From the NCBI RefSeq assembly GCF_009857745.1, contig NZ_WWEN01000002.1:558001-622000 (forward strand): a stretch of 64,000 nt of DNA, in the 5' to 3' direction. Below the pieces are notes generated by a model. The model had not been told where the DNA came from. It worked only from the letters and a program-made list of their open reading frames with translations, and did no database searches. Of this stretch, positions 54,490-63,168 are shown in pieces. Both the position numbers and the translations under genes were made by a program. The stretch is from Thalassovita mangrovi (lineage in GTDB: Bacteria > Pseudomonadota > Alphaproteobacteria > Rhodobacterales > Rhodobacteraceae). The stretch's first letter is position 1. Every line of letters starts with the position of its first letter.

Positions 54490-55494
54490 ATGGCCAAGGC
54501 GAACGGAAAAATCCAACCTTTCAACATCGTCATCGTCGGTCAGACCAACCGTCTGCAGTACGAGGCGCTGCTGTTCGCCGCCTCGTTCCGGGCCACCAAT
54601 CCCGATTTCAAAGGGCGCTTCTTCGTCGCCGAACCGCAGCCGGGGCCGCTGTGGCAGGACGACCCGCGGATCACCAACGCCCATGTGCTGGAATTGCTCG
54701 ATGAATTCGGGGCGGAAATCCTGCCCTTCGAGAACCGTCATTTCGGCCAGAAATACCCCCACGGCAACAAGATCGAAGCGCTGAGCGCCCTGCCCGAGGG
54801 CGACCCCTTCGTCTTCTTCGACACTGACACGCTGATCCTTGATGACCTGGCGCAGGTGCCGTTCGATTTCGACCGCCCCTCGGCGTCCAACCGGGTCGAA
54901 GGCACCTGGCCCAAGCCGGAACTCTACGGCCCCGGATATACCGGTATCTGGAAATCGCTCTACGACCGGTTCGGGCTGGATTTCGAAAGCTCGCTGGACC
55001 TCAGCCAGCCCGACGAATACTGGCGCCGCTATCTCTATTTCAACGCCGGGTTCTTCTATTACAAATGCCCCAAACTGTTCGGCGACCGCTTCGCCGAATA
55101 CGCGGTGGAGATCCGCACCAACCCTCCGCAAGAACTGGCCTGCCAGTCGCTCAATCCCTGGCTCGACCAGGTCGTTCTGCCGCTTGTCATCCACAGTTTC
55201 CGCGGCGGCCGCGATGCGCTGCCCGAGGGATACCTGGACGGTTCACACAGCTGCCATTACCGGCTGCTGCCGATGCTTTACGCCCGCGAAAGCGACAAGG
55301 CGGTGGATGTGCTGGAAGAGATCGCCGAACCCAACCGGGTGAAGAAGGTGCTCAAGCAATATGAACCGATCAAGCGCTTCGTCTATCAGAACAAGGGCGA
55401 AAAGGCGCGCGCGCTGTTCGACCGGGACAACCTGCCCCGGCGCGAACAGCAAATCCGCCAGACGCTGAAGAAAAACGGGCTCTGGCTGCGCTGA
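54490..55494 (+). CDS. Glycosyltransferase-like protein with DXD motif
   Basis: 334 aa, soluble. The sequence DPFVFFDTDTLILDDLA (about residue 110) contains a DxD that normally binds Mn2+ and a nucleotide-sugar in GT-A folds. FNIVIVGQTNRLQYEALLFA at the start looks like the first beta-alpha unit of that fold, and YLYFNAGFFYYKCPKLF (about 185) resembles acceptor-side loops of GT8-like enzymes. No other sugar gene is nearby. The function stays at the level of a fold guess. Diverges from the uncharacterised gene at 53856. Confidence 0.75.
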   Translation: MAKANGKIQPFNIVIVGQTNRLQYEALLFAASFRATNPDFKGRFFVAEPQPGPLWQDDPRITNAHVLELLDEFGAEILPFENRHFGQKYPHGNKIEALSALPEGDPFVFFDTDTLILDDLAQVPFDFDRPSASNRVEGTWPKPELYGPGYTGIWKSLYDRFGLDFESSLDLSQPDEYWRRYLYFNAGFFYYKCPKLFGDRFAEYAVEIRTNPPQELACQSLNPWLDQVVLPLVIHSFRGGRDALPEGYLDGSHSCHYRLLPMLYARESDKAVDVLEEIAEPNRVKKVLKQYEPIKRFVYQNKGEKARALFDRDNLPRREQQIRQTLKKNGLWLR

Positions 55495-55515
55495 GCCGCG
55501 CGCCCTGCCCGTTGC

Positions 55516-55929
55516 TCAGCTAGCGAAAACCTGATCGAAATCGGCAAAGCCCTTGATCTCGATCGGGTTGCCGGACGGGTCGCGAAAAAACATCGTCCAT
55601 TGCTCGCCCGGTTCGCCCTCGAACCGGACCGAGGGCGGGATTTCGAAATCGATCCCCGCCGCTTCCAGCCGCTGCGCCAGCTTCTTCCATTCCGGCAGTT
55701 CCAGCACCACTCCCAGATGCGGCATCGGCACCATGTGATCGCCCACCTTGCCGGTCGGTGCGGTGGCGAAGGGTTCGCCCAGATGCAGGCTGAGCTGATG
55801 GGTGTAGAAATCGAAATCCACCCAGGTATCGGTGCTGCGCCCTTCGCGCGCGCCCAAAAGGCCGGAATAAAATTCCCGCGCAGCATCCAAATCCCGAACG
55901 TTATAAGCCAGGTGAAAGGCGGATCGCAT
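55516..55929 (-). CDS. VOC superfamily (glyoxalase/bleomycin-resistance-like) protein
   Basis: 137 aa with two beta-alpha-beta-beta-beta units of the VOC fold: FHLAYNVRDLDAAREFYSGL (His and FYxxxLG, about residue 5) and MPHLGVVLELPEWKKLAQRL (about 69). The C-terminal FFRDPSGNPIEIKGF carries the usual metal-ligand Glu. It is probably a metal-binding lyase, dioxygenase or binding protein; the reaction cannot be read from sequence. Start at 55929 by ATG; the much longer frame to 57408 is antisense to metY. It diverges from metY across about 100 bp. Confidence 0.87.
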   Translation of the reverse strand: MRSAFHLAYNVRDLDAAREFYSGLLGAREGRSTDTWVDFDFYTHQLSLHLGEPFATAPTGKVGDHMVPMPHLGVVLELPEWKKLAQRLEAAGIDFEIPPSVRFEGEPGEQWTMFFRDPSGNPIEIKGFADFDQVFAS

Positions 55930-56031
55930 ATCTTGTTCCCTCGTGTCGCTTAGCCGTTGTGGGCCACAATCGGATGCCCTATCCCTTTTGGCAATACGCA
56001 TAAATCGGATTGCATTGCAGGAGGAAACCCC

Positions 56032-57324
56032 ATGTCCGACACCCCCAGCTACGGTTTCGACACGTTGCAGATTCACGCCGGCAGCCGGCCCGACCCGGCC
56101 ACCGGCGCGCGGCAAACGCCGATCTATCAGACCACGGCCTATGTGTTCCGCGACGCCGAACACGCCGCCGCTTTGTTCAACCTGCAAGAGGTCGGATACA
56201 TCTATTCGCGCCTGACCAACCCGACCGTGGCGGTGCTGCAGGAACGGATTGCGACGATGGAAGGCGGCGTCGGCGCGGTCTGCTGTTCGTCGGGTCACGC
56301 GGCGCAGATCATGGCGCTGTTCCCGCTGATGGCGCCGGGGCTGAACGTGGTGGTGTCGACCCGGCTGTACGGCGGTTCGATCACCCAATTTTCCCAGACC
56401 ATCAAGCGTTTCGGCTGGTCGGCCAAATTCGTCGATTTCGATGACACCGCCGCGATCGAGGCCGCGGTGGATGACAACACCCGCGCGATCTTCTGCGAAT
56501 CCATCGCCAATCCAGGCGGCTATGTCACCGACCTGCCCGCCGTCGCGGCGGTGGCCGACAAGGTGGGCCTGCCGCTGATCGTCGACAACACCTCGGCCAC
56601 GCCCTACCTGTGCCGCCCGATCGAACACGGCGCGACGCTGGTGGTGCATTCGATGACCAAGTACCTGACCGGCAACGGCACCGTGACCGGCGGCGTGGTG
56701 GTGGATTCGGGCAATTTCAACTGGACCGCCAGCGGCAAGTTCCCGTCGCTTTCCGAACCCGAACCCGCCTATCACGGGCTGAAGTTCCACGAAACCTTCG
56801 GGCCGCTGGCCTTCACCTTCCACGGTATCGCCATCGGGCTGCGCGATCTGGGCATGACGCTGAACCCGCAGGCGGCGCATTACACGCTGATGGGGATCGA
56901 AACCCTGTCGCTGCGGATGGCCAAGCACAGCGAAAACGCCCAGAAGGTCGCCGAATGGCTGGAATCCAATCCGCATGTGGAAAAGGTCACCTATGCCGGG
57001 CTGCAAAGCTCGCCCTATCACGATCGCGCCAAGGCGCTGTTCCCGAAAGGCACCGGCGGGCTGTTCACCGTGGCGCTGAAAGACGGCTATGACGCCTGCG
57101 TCAAATTCGTCGGCGCGCTGGACCTGTTCAGCCATGTCGCCAACCTGGGCGACACCCGTTCGCTGGTGATCCACCCGGCCAGCACCACCCACCGCCAGCT
57201 GACCGAGGAACAGCAGGTCGCGGCGGGCGCGGGCCCCAACGTGGTGCGGATTTCCATCGGCATCGAAGACGCCGACGACCTGATCCGCGATCTGGGCCAG
57301 GCGCTGGACAAGGCTTCGGCCTGA
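56032..57324 (+). CDS. metY: O-acetylhomoserine sulfhydrylase (MetY type)
   Basis: 430-aa PLP enzyme of the Cys/Met family that makes homocysteine (or methionine) from O-acetylhomoserine and sulfide (or methanethiol). N-terminal FDTLQIHAGSRPDPATGARQ, PIYQTTAYVF, IYSRLTNPTVAVLQERIA and the PLP-lysine motif VVHSMTKYLTGNGTVTGG (about residue 205) are diagnostic; length is right. I start at 56032 with a strong aggaggaaa site. A GC hairpin follows. No SAM riboswitch is evident upstream. Confidence 0.95.
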   Translation: MSDTPSYGFDTLQIHAGSRPDPATGARQTPIYQTTAYVFRDAEHAAALFNLQEVGYIYSRLTNPTVAVLQERIATMEGGVGAVCCSSGHAAQIMALFPLMAPGLNVVVSTRLYGGSITQFSQTIKRFGWSAKFVDFDDTAAIEAAVDDNTRAIFCESIANPGGYVTDLPAVAAVADKVGLPLIVDNTSATPYLCRPIEHGATLVVHSMTKYLTGNGTVTGGVVVDSGNFNWTASGKFPSLSEPEPAYHGLKFHETFGPLAFTFHGIAIGLRDLGMTLNPQAAHYTLMGIETLSLRMAKHSENAQKVAEWLESNPHVEKVTYAGLQSSPYHDRAKALFPKGTGGLFTVALKDGYDACVKFVGALDLFSHVANLGDTRSLVIHPASTTHRQLTEEQQVAAGAGPNVVRISIGIEDADDLIRDLGQALDKASA

Positions 57325-57352
57325 TCCCCCCAGCCCCTCTGCACCAAGCCCT

Positions 57353-57377
57353 CGGACCGGTCCCACCCGCCGGTCCG
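57353..57377 (+). terminator. GC hairpin after metY
   Basis: Perfect 8-bp stem CGGACCGG / CCGGTCCG with a 9-nt loop, 29 bp after the stop. No U-run, so moderate support. Confidence 0.5.
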
Positions 57378-57513
57378 GGGCGCATCGGCGGTTTTCCCGC
57401 AGGAACAAAAGGATAGTTTCGCTTTCCCTTTCCCTGCCGGAGAAGCTGCTCTAAACTCCGCCCGGATCGAAACAACACTCCCGCACTCGGGGAGAGGGTG
57501 AAGAAACGAAGCC

Positions 57514-60060
57514 ATGAAGCCGAACTTTGCTTTGACGCTTTCGTTCGAAGGCATTGACCTGTTGCATCGCGTGCCGACGGGCTGGCATCTTGTCGGCTCG
57601 GTCCGGTTTGACGATGCCGATCTGACCGGCGCCCTGGCCGGGCTGCGCGAAGCCGCGTTCGGGTTGGAACCGGACGGGCTGACCACCAAGCTGGTCCTGC
57701 CCGACGATCAGATCAAATATATCGACGTGGCGACCGACGGCACCGATGCCGACGGCTACGAGGCCCTGGCGCATAAGGCGCTGGAAGGGGCGACGCCCTA
57801 CGACCTGTCCGAGCTTGCCATCGACTGGGCCGAAAAGGACGGCCGGTTGCATGTCGCCGCCGTCGCCCGCGAAACCCTGGCCGAGGCCGAATCCTTCGCC
57901 CATGAGCACCAGTTCAACCCGGTCAGCTTCGTCGCCCAACCGGCCGAGGGTACGTTCGAGGGCGAACCGTTCTTCGGCGGCACCCATGCGGCGACGGAAT
58001 TGTTCGGCGGCCCGGTCACCCCGGACCGCGACCCGATCAAGGTCATCGGCAAGGCGCAGCCGCCCGAACCGGAAGCCGCGCCCGAACCAGAACCGCAGCC
58101 CGAACCCGCAGCGAAAGCGCCAGAACCGGCACCGCTGATCGAGGAAATCGGCGTTCCCAGCTTCGACATCATCGACGCCCCGGAAAAGGCGCCGGAGGCC
58201 GCCCCGGAAACGCCCAGCGAACCCGAGGATTACGAAGAGGCCGCCCGGCTGGCGGAACAGGAACTCGGCCCCGGCCGGGACCTGACGCCGGAAGAAGAAG
58301 AGATGCTGAAGGCGTTCGAGGCCAAGGAATCCGAACCCGCCGCGCAGCCCGATCTGCCGCTTGCCCCGCCCCCAGCCCCGGCCGCCGAACCCGCTGCAGT
58401 GAAAGCGCCCGCGCCGGAAGCAAAGCAAGCCGCTGACGCCCCCGCCCCGTCCTTCTCGACCGTGCGGGCGAAGCGGGACACGGCACCCGACAGCGCGCCG
58501 CCGCTCGAAGGCGCTCAGCGCGGCCTCAGCGGCGCATCCGCGGCCCCGGCCCCCGAAGCCCCCGCGCCGAAAGCCTTCGATCCGATCCCGGTGGCGGAAA
58601 CCAGGGCTGCCGATCCCGAGGCGGCGATGCTCGACATGGCCGACAGCCTGCGCCCGACCGAGGTGCAGGCGCCCGAACGCACCTCCTTGCTCAGCCGGCT
58701 CAAGCAGGCCGGCCGCCGCGGCAAAGCCGTACCGCCGCCCGAAACCGAAGCGCAGCGCCTGACCGTCTTCGGCGCCCGCGACAGCAAATCCGTCGGCGGC
58801 AAGCCGCGCTTCATGGGGCTGATCCTGACCGCGCTCTTGCTGGTCTTCATGGTGATCATGGCCGCCTGGGCCTCGCTCGGCTCGGACGGGGTGGCGTCGC
58901 TGCTGGGCCGCGACACCCCCGACAACATCGCCGAAGTGCTGCCCACCGATACCGTCACCGAAGAGGAACTTGCCGAGGCCGGCACCCCCGCCACCGCCAG
59001 CACCGAACCGCCGCTGGAACAGGCCATCGCCCTGCCCGCGCCGGAGCCGGACGCCCCGGTTGAAGCGGAACTGGAACCCGAACCCGACCTGGCCGATAGC
59101 CCCGATCCCGCCGCCGCGCCGACACTGCAGGCCTCCGAGGAACGCTATGCCACCACGGGGATCTGGCAGATGGCACCGGAAAGCCCGGCCCTGCCCGGCA
59201 CATCCGTTTTGGACGACCTCTATGTCGCCTCGATCGATCACCCGGTCATGGGCGTCGATGCCGTCGCCCTGCCCGATCCGCGGCGCATGGACGGCGACGC
59301 GGCGCTGGCGCAACCCGCCGATCCGGCCGCCGCGGGGACCAGTTTCGATTTCGACCCGCGCGGTCTGGTCAAGGCCAGCCCCGAAGGATCGATGTCGCCC
59401 GACGGCATCCTGATCTATTCCGGCAAACCGCCCGTGACACCGCCGAAGTGGCCGGAACGAGATGAAAGCCGCAACGAAACCAGCGAGTTAGACAACACCC
59501 GCCTGGCCGCCATGCGCCCAAAGCCGCGCCCCGACGACCTGATCGAACAGACCGAGCGCAGCAACCTGGGCGGCCGCACCCGGGTCGAACTGGCGGCGCT
59601 GCGGCCGCAGTTGCGCCCGGCCAGCGCGCAGGAACAGGCGGCGGTGGATGACACGCCGACGGAACAGGCGGTGGCGGCGTCGCTGAAGCCGAAGAACCGG
59701 CCGGAAAATTTCGCCGCCATCGTCGCCAGCGCCGAACAGCAGCCCGAACCCGACCTGCCCACCGGGTCGATTTTCAAGCAGCCGACCGCCCAGCCGGTCC
59801 AGCCTTCGCTGCCCAGCAAGGCCTCGGTGGCCCGCCAGGCGACGCTGAAGAACCAGATAAATCTTCATAAAGTCAACCTGATAGGCGTCTATGGCCAACC
59901 CAGCGACCGGCGCGCCCTGGTGCGACTGTCCTCGGGGCGGTACAAGAAGGTGCAGGTCGGCGACCGCATCGACGGCGGCAAGGTCGCGGCGATCGGCGAC
60001 GGCGAATTGAGCTATGTGAAGTCGGGCCGCACCGTCACCTTGAAGATGCCCAAGGGCTGA
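57514..60060 (+). CDS. Large anchored protein: GspL/PilM-like N-terminus, Ala/Pro/Glu-rich linker, PilP-like C-terminus
   Basis: 848 aa. Residues about 1-150 (ALTLSFEGIDLLHRVPTGWH, then GLTTKLVLPDDQIKYIDV) resemble the actin-like N-terminal half of GspL/PilM. A very long low-complexity Ala/Pro/Glu linker (about 180-420) is followed by one membrane helix (FMGLILTALLLVFMVIMAAW, about 433-455), a second low-complexity part, and a C-terminal ~75-residue domain (INLHKVNLIGVYGQPSDRRA ... VGDRIDGGKVAAIGD) like PilP/GspC homology regions. So the N-terminus is cytoplasmic and the C-terminus periplasmic, as in T2SS/T4P inner-membrane platforms. Automatic pipelines often misname such proteins IF-2 because of the linker. 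Confidence 0.75.
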   Translation: MKPNFALTLSFEGIDLLHRVPTGWHLVGSVRFDDADLTGALAGLREAAFGLEPDGLTTKLVLPDDQIKYIDVATDGTDADGYEALAHKALEGATPYDLSELAIDWAEKDGRLHVAAVARETLAEAESFAHEHQFNPVSFVAQPAEGTFEGEPFFGGTHAATELFGGPVTPDRDPIKVIGKAQPPEPEAAPEPEPQPEPAAKAPEPAPLIEEIGVPSFDIIDAPEKAPEAAPETPSEPEDYEEAARLAEQELGPGRDLTPEEEEMLKAFEAKESEPAAQPDLPLAPPPAPAAEPAAVKAPAPEAKQAADAPAPSFSTVRAKRDTAPDSAPPLEGAQRGLSGASAAPAPEAPAPKAFDPIPVAETRAADPEAAMLDMADSLRPTEVQAPERTSLLSRLKQAGRRGKAVPPPETEAQRLTVFGARDSKSVGGKPRFMGLILTALLLVFMVIMAAWASLGSDGVASLLGRDTPDNIAEVLPTDTVTEEELAEAGTPATASTEPPLEQAIALPAPEPDAPVEAELEPEPDLADSPDPAAAPTLQASEERYATTGIWQMAPESPALPGTSVLDDLYVASIDHPVMGVDAVALPDPRRMDGDAALAQPADPAAAGTSFDFDPRGLVKASPEGSMSPDGILIYSGKPPVTPPKWPERDESRNETSELDNTRLAAMRPKPRPDDLIEQTERSNLGGRTRVELAALRPQLRPASAQEQAAVDDTPTEQAVAASLKPKNRPENFAAIVASAEQQPEPDLPTGSIFKQPTAQPVQPSLPSKASVARQATLKNQINLHKVNLIGVYGQPSDRRALVRLSSGRYKKVQVGDRIDGGKVAAIGDGELSYVKSGRTVTLKMPKG

Positions 60061-60169
60061 TCCCGACCACCCCTTCCGCTACAGAATTTTGTCGGCATTT
60101 GTGGCTTTTGCAGTGCCAAACGGTACGGAAGCCCTGCCCCCGCGCTCAGGGGGCTTCCCCCGCTTCGCC

Positions 60170-61063
60170 TCAGACCGGTTCGGGCCTTTTGCGGCGTACG
60201 GTGGTCAGCAATCCGACCGTCAGCAGCACCAGCGCCAGGACGCTCAGAAGGCTCAGCGTCTCGCCCAGGATCAGCGCGCCCAGCAACCCGCCCACCCCGG
60301 GCACCGCCGCGAGGATCGCCGAGGTATTGCCGTTGCCGATGCTGCGCGAGGCATGGGCGATGAAGATCAGCCCCACCAGGTTCGGCACGAAACCCTGGTA
60401 GATCGCCTGCAGCAGCAGCGGCTGCAGCGGCGCCTGCGCCAGCCCCGAGGGCAGCCACAAGAACCAGACCGGCAGGTACAGCACCGCGTTGACCACCGTG
60501 CCGCAGAAGATCACCTGCATCGCCCCGATCTGCCAGCGTTCGGACAGCAGCACGTAGGAGGAAAAGAACAGCGCCCCCACCACGAAAAGCAGATCGCCGA
60601 TCCAGGCATCCTGCCCGCCGGTCGCCGCCGCGTCCCAGGCCAGCACCACGGCCGAGACGAGGATCAGCACCGCCCCCAGCACCTGCCGCAACCCGGGCAG
60701 CGCGCGAAACAGCACGATGCCGAACAGGATGCTGATCAGCGGCAGCATCCCGTTCATGAAAATCCCGCCATGGGCGGCGGGTGCATAGAGAAAGCCGGAA
60801 AAGACGCACAGGATATAGACCGGCCCGAGGATGAAGGAGATCACCGCGATCTGCCCCAGCCGCATCCCGCGCCACGGTTTGTAATAGAGGCTGAGCGGCA
60901 CCGCGATCAGCGAGGCCAACCCGTAACGCATCGCGGTCAGGTCATAGATCGTCAGCCCGCTCTGATTGGCGATCCGGCTGACGATCAGCCAGAAGGACCA
61001 GACGAAAACGATGCTCCAGGCGGCGGCGAAGCCGGTGACTTGCGAAGGGGAGCGTGTGGTCAT
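60170..61063 (-). CDS. EamA/DMT family exporter
   Basis: 297-aa integral membrane protein with ten predicted helices in two repeats of five, the drug/metabolite transporter layout. AAWSIVFVWSFWLIVSRI is helix 1, AMRYGLASLIAVPLSLYY is helix 2, and the second repeat has ILAAVPGVGGLLGALILGE near 255. Members export amino acids, purines or drugs; the substrate is unknown. I start at 61063 (ATG, weak ribosome site); the long frame up to 61384 has no plausible coding start and contains non-coding-looking sequence. Confidence 0.88.
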   Translation of the reverse strand: MTTRSPSQVTGFAAAWSIVFVWSFWLIVSRIANQSGLTIYDLTAMRYGLASLIAVPLSLYYKPWRGMRLGQIAVISFILGPVYILCVFSGFLYAPAAHGGIFMNGMLPLISILFGIVLFRALPGLRQVLGAVLILVSAVVLAWDAAATGGQDAWIGDLLFVVGALFFSSYVLLSERWQIGAMQVIFCGTVVNAVLYLPVWFLWLPSGLAQAPLQPLLLQAIYQGFVPNLVGLIFIAHASRSIGNGNTSAILAAVPGVGGLLGALILGETLSLLSVLALVLLTVGLLTTVRRKRPEPV

Positions 61064-61427
61064 CTGCGCGGCGCCATGTGTTTTGGGGAAATTGCTGGGG
61101 CCTAGCAGTAGGTTGCGGGAGGGGCGGAGACAAGGGGGATTTGGGGGAGAGGTGGCCCCGGGGGGAGGGATGGTTCTGAGCTGTCTTTGAAAGGTAGAAC
61201 CGCGAAAGACCGCTCTCAGCCCAAGCAAAACACTCGAACCAAGCGCGTAGAAGCCACTGCTGCAGCCACAAAACACTTCCCAAGAGCAGACCTTCGATTT
61301 GCTCAGATGGCCAAGGCTATGCTGCGCTGACGCAACCGGCAGGAGGCCAAAATTACAACCATAGGCATCGCATATCGATTTCATCTAGTGTAGTTATTTT
61401 TTCCAGGCACTTAGGGAGATTTTTAGT
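61064..61427. other. Intergenic boundary before the AT-rich orphan gene
   Basis: 364 bp with no convincing gene. Up to about 61170 it is G-rich like host non-coding DNA. From about 61170 to 61400 the base composition drops towards that of the orphan gene. It contains an inverted pair GGTTCT (61172) / AGAACC (61196) and ends in AT-rich sequence (about 61385-61405, gtagttattttttcc) that may be the orphan's promoter region. I see no integrase, tRNA or clear direct repeats here. Confidence 0.5.
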
Positions 61428-62969
61428 GTGACTGGCAAAATTGGCACGGACCTACTGCAAGAGCTGGCTGAAGTTCAGAACGCCGCAATCTCTCTGGAGC
61501 AAGCGATTGAGGCGCACAACTTCCTTCCAGACGACTTCCCAAGGTCTCAGGTTGAATATCTGATAATATCTCTCAGCGGTCTTCCGAATGGATCGTTGGA
61601 GGGTGTTCGAGCCCCGTTGGAGCATGCGAGCGTTCGACTTTCAGAGGTCCGGCGCAGGTTTTTCTATCATTCAGATCCCAGCGAACAGGAAGACGAAGAA
61701 AACGCTGAGCCTACGCTAGAAAGAGGTGACTCCCTCGATCATCGCTTTGTTTCTCTACTTTCTGCGATTTCCACGGCGCTGGATGCCTACAGAGAGCAAG
61801 CTAGAAGCGATTTTGAAACCACCAACACGCACGACTATCTTGAGGTCTTACCGCAACTTGGCTTGAATGCCTCGACCCGCCCACCAATAGCGCGACAAAT
61901 TGAGCTGTTGGGGGAACTCTCAGGTGACGCAATGTCATCAGATGTGTCCGACGAGCGACACGTTAATAATTTAGGAAGATCAGCAGCGGATGCACGTAAT
62001 CTTCTAGCGTCAACCAAAGCAGAAGTTGAATCCAAATTCGTTATTCGCGGGTGGCTGCGAACGCTTTCTTCAAAATCCGCTGATGCGCTCAAAGTGCTCC
62101 GTATATCAATCGACGCGATCGAAGTTTCTGGTGGCGTAGCCGCCGAATTTTACAAGAAATTCAAAGGAACAATAAGCAGCGTGCGCGACGTCGCAATCGA
62201 AGAGTCTAGAGAGTGGCTCCGATTCATTTCTCGACAACTCGAACGGGCTGAGAAGACGCTAAGAGAGACTGGTGAGGAAAAAACGGAACACTCAATCGGC
62301 GTGATAAGAGCGATGAGTGGGCAAAAATTAGTCGTGACCGAAGATGATATCCCATTTGCGGTACACCCTCAGGAGCGAGTGCTTCCCGAAATTGGAAGAG
62401 TAGTTAGTTTCAATGTCGACATGAGCGACGGAAAGCCTTTGGCGCGGGAAATCAAGGAGAACCTTGATTACCTTGTTCTGAATAAGAAATTTATTAGAGT
62501 CGAGGAGGCATACGCCCCCGCAATCAGGATTATTGAGAGTATTGTCGAGAGCTCAAACCTATCTGCCGTTCCGATTTCACACATAGAGCGAAAGACGGTA
62601 AGGTCTGGACTGCTGCCAAGCTCATTCTGGAAGTCTATGGGCTATCCAAATCTTGGAAGTTTTGCCGTCTCCGGAGGAAATCTCTTTGCATATCCAGATG
62701 ATGAGAAACCGGCTTATCTAGGCTCGAAACCCTTTACTATTAGATCGACCTCTAAAGAACTTGTGAAAGAATGGGCTCTCGATTATTTATCTGAGAAGGG
62801 AGGGAAGGTGAAGATAGGAGACTTGGCGCAAGCGGCAGCCCTGTATTTTTCTGGGGGTGTTCTTCCCGTCAGGCATCAATTGGGCGGGTTAAAATTTTCC
62901 GATATTTTCCTCGAAGACATTAGGTTCGCAGTGGGGCGCGGGATGATTGGATTGACGGATCAGACCTAG
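61428..62969 (+). CDS. Orphan AT-rich gene: helical N-terminus, OB-like centre, two LOTUS-like modules (candidate RNA-binding protein)
   Basis: 513 aa, GTG start with ggga 9-12 bp upstream. Codon use is unlike the neighbours: the 60 bases at 62461-62520 hold only 26 G/C, against about two thirds elsewhere. Residues 1-285 are mostly helical with no family I know. Residues about 288-345 (SIGVIRAMSGQKLVVTED, then GRVVSFNVDMSDGKPLA) resemble a cold-shock/S1-type OB fold. Residues about 362-425 (VPISHIERKTV ... WKSMGYPNLGSF) and about 443-505 (GGKVKIGDLAQ ... QLGGLKFSDIF) each resemble a LOTUS/OST-HTH winged module. Together this would be an RNA-binding protein, possibly part of a mobile or defence islet. 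The domain matches are by eye and need profile searches. Confidence 0.75.
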   Translation: MTGKIGTDLLQELAEVQNAAISLEQAIEAHNFLPDDFPRSQVEYLIISLSGLPNGSLEGVRAPLEHASVRLSEVRRRFFYHSDPSEQEDEENAEPTLERGDSLDHRFVSLLSAISTALDAYREQARSDFETTNTHDYLEVLPQLGLNASTRPPIARQIELLGELSGDAMSSDVSDERHVNNLGRSAADARNLLASTKAEVESKFVIRGWLRTLSSKSADALKVLRISIDAIEVSGGVAAEFYKKFKGTISSVRDVAIEESREWLRFISRQLERAEKTLRETGEEKTEHSIGVIRAMSGQKLVVTEDDIPFAVHPQERVLPEIGRVVSFNVDMSDGKPLAREIKENLDYLVLNKKFIRVEEAYAPAIRIIESIVESSNLSAVPISHIERKTVRSGLLPSSFWKSMGYPNLGSFAVSGGNLFAYPDDEKPAYLGSKPFTIRSTSKELVKEWALDYLSEKGGKVKIGDLAQAAALYFSGGVLPVRHQLGGLKFSDIFLEDIRFAVGRGMIGLTDQT

Positions 62970-62987
62970 GCACGGGCGATGCCGTGC
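62970..62987 (+). terminator. Weak hairpin directly after the orphan gene
   Basis: GCACGG (62970-62975) and CCGTGC (62982-62987) form a 6-bp stem with a 6-nt loop starting on the base after the TAG. There is no U-run. It may still end the orphan's transcript. The rest of the gap to 63168 shows only an extra TTTGCG/CGCAAA hairpin and no gene. Confidence 0.35.
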
Positions 62988-63168
62988 AAGGTATCTTTTG
63001 GCGCATAAACCGTTCTGGGACGTTCCATTCTCGGTTAAGCCGCGCCCGGCGATGGGAAGGTCCTGCAGGCATGTCTACTTCGGGCCGGTCGGAGGGGTAT
63101 TGTGCCCGACAGTCTCAACTTTGCGAAGTCTGCTTTCTGCGCAAAGCCGCCGTTGGACCTATACCCCC

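Noticed and set aside
55930-56031. Possible SAM riboswitch upstream of metY
   Set aside because: The gap is only about 100 bp and I could not find the conserved SAM-II, SAM-V or SAM/SAH elements or a convincing pseudoknot. A covariance-model search would decide.
55516-57408. Extended 630-codon minus-strand frame covering the VOC gene and metY antisense
   Set aside because: Only the last 137 codons match the VOC fold; the rest lies opposite metY and has shadow composition.
58080-58560. Repetitive GC-rich stretch
   Set aside because: It encodes the Ala/Pro/Glu linker of the 848-aa protein; no DNA repeat function is needed to explain it.
57514-60060. Translation initiation factor IF-2
   Set aside because: The Ala/Pro/Glu-rich linker can trigger that name, but there is no GTPase domain.
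60170-61384. N-terminal extension of the EamA exporter to 61384
   Set aside because: The added ~107 residues are not hydrophobic or family-like, cross a composition change and lack a ribosome site; the ATG at 61063 gives the normal DMT length.
61428-62969. Prophage or integrative element
   Set aside because: No integrase, transposase, terminase or other phage gene lies beside the orphan, and I found no flanking direct repeats.
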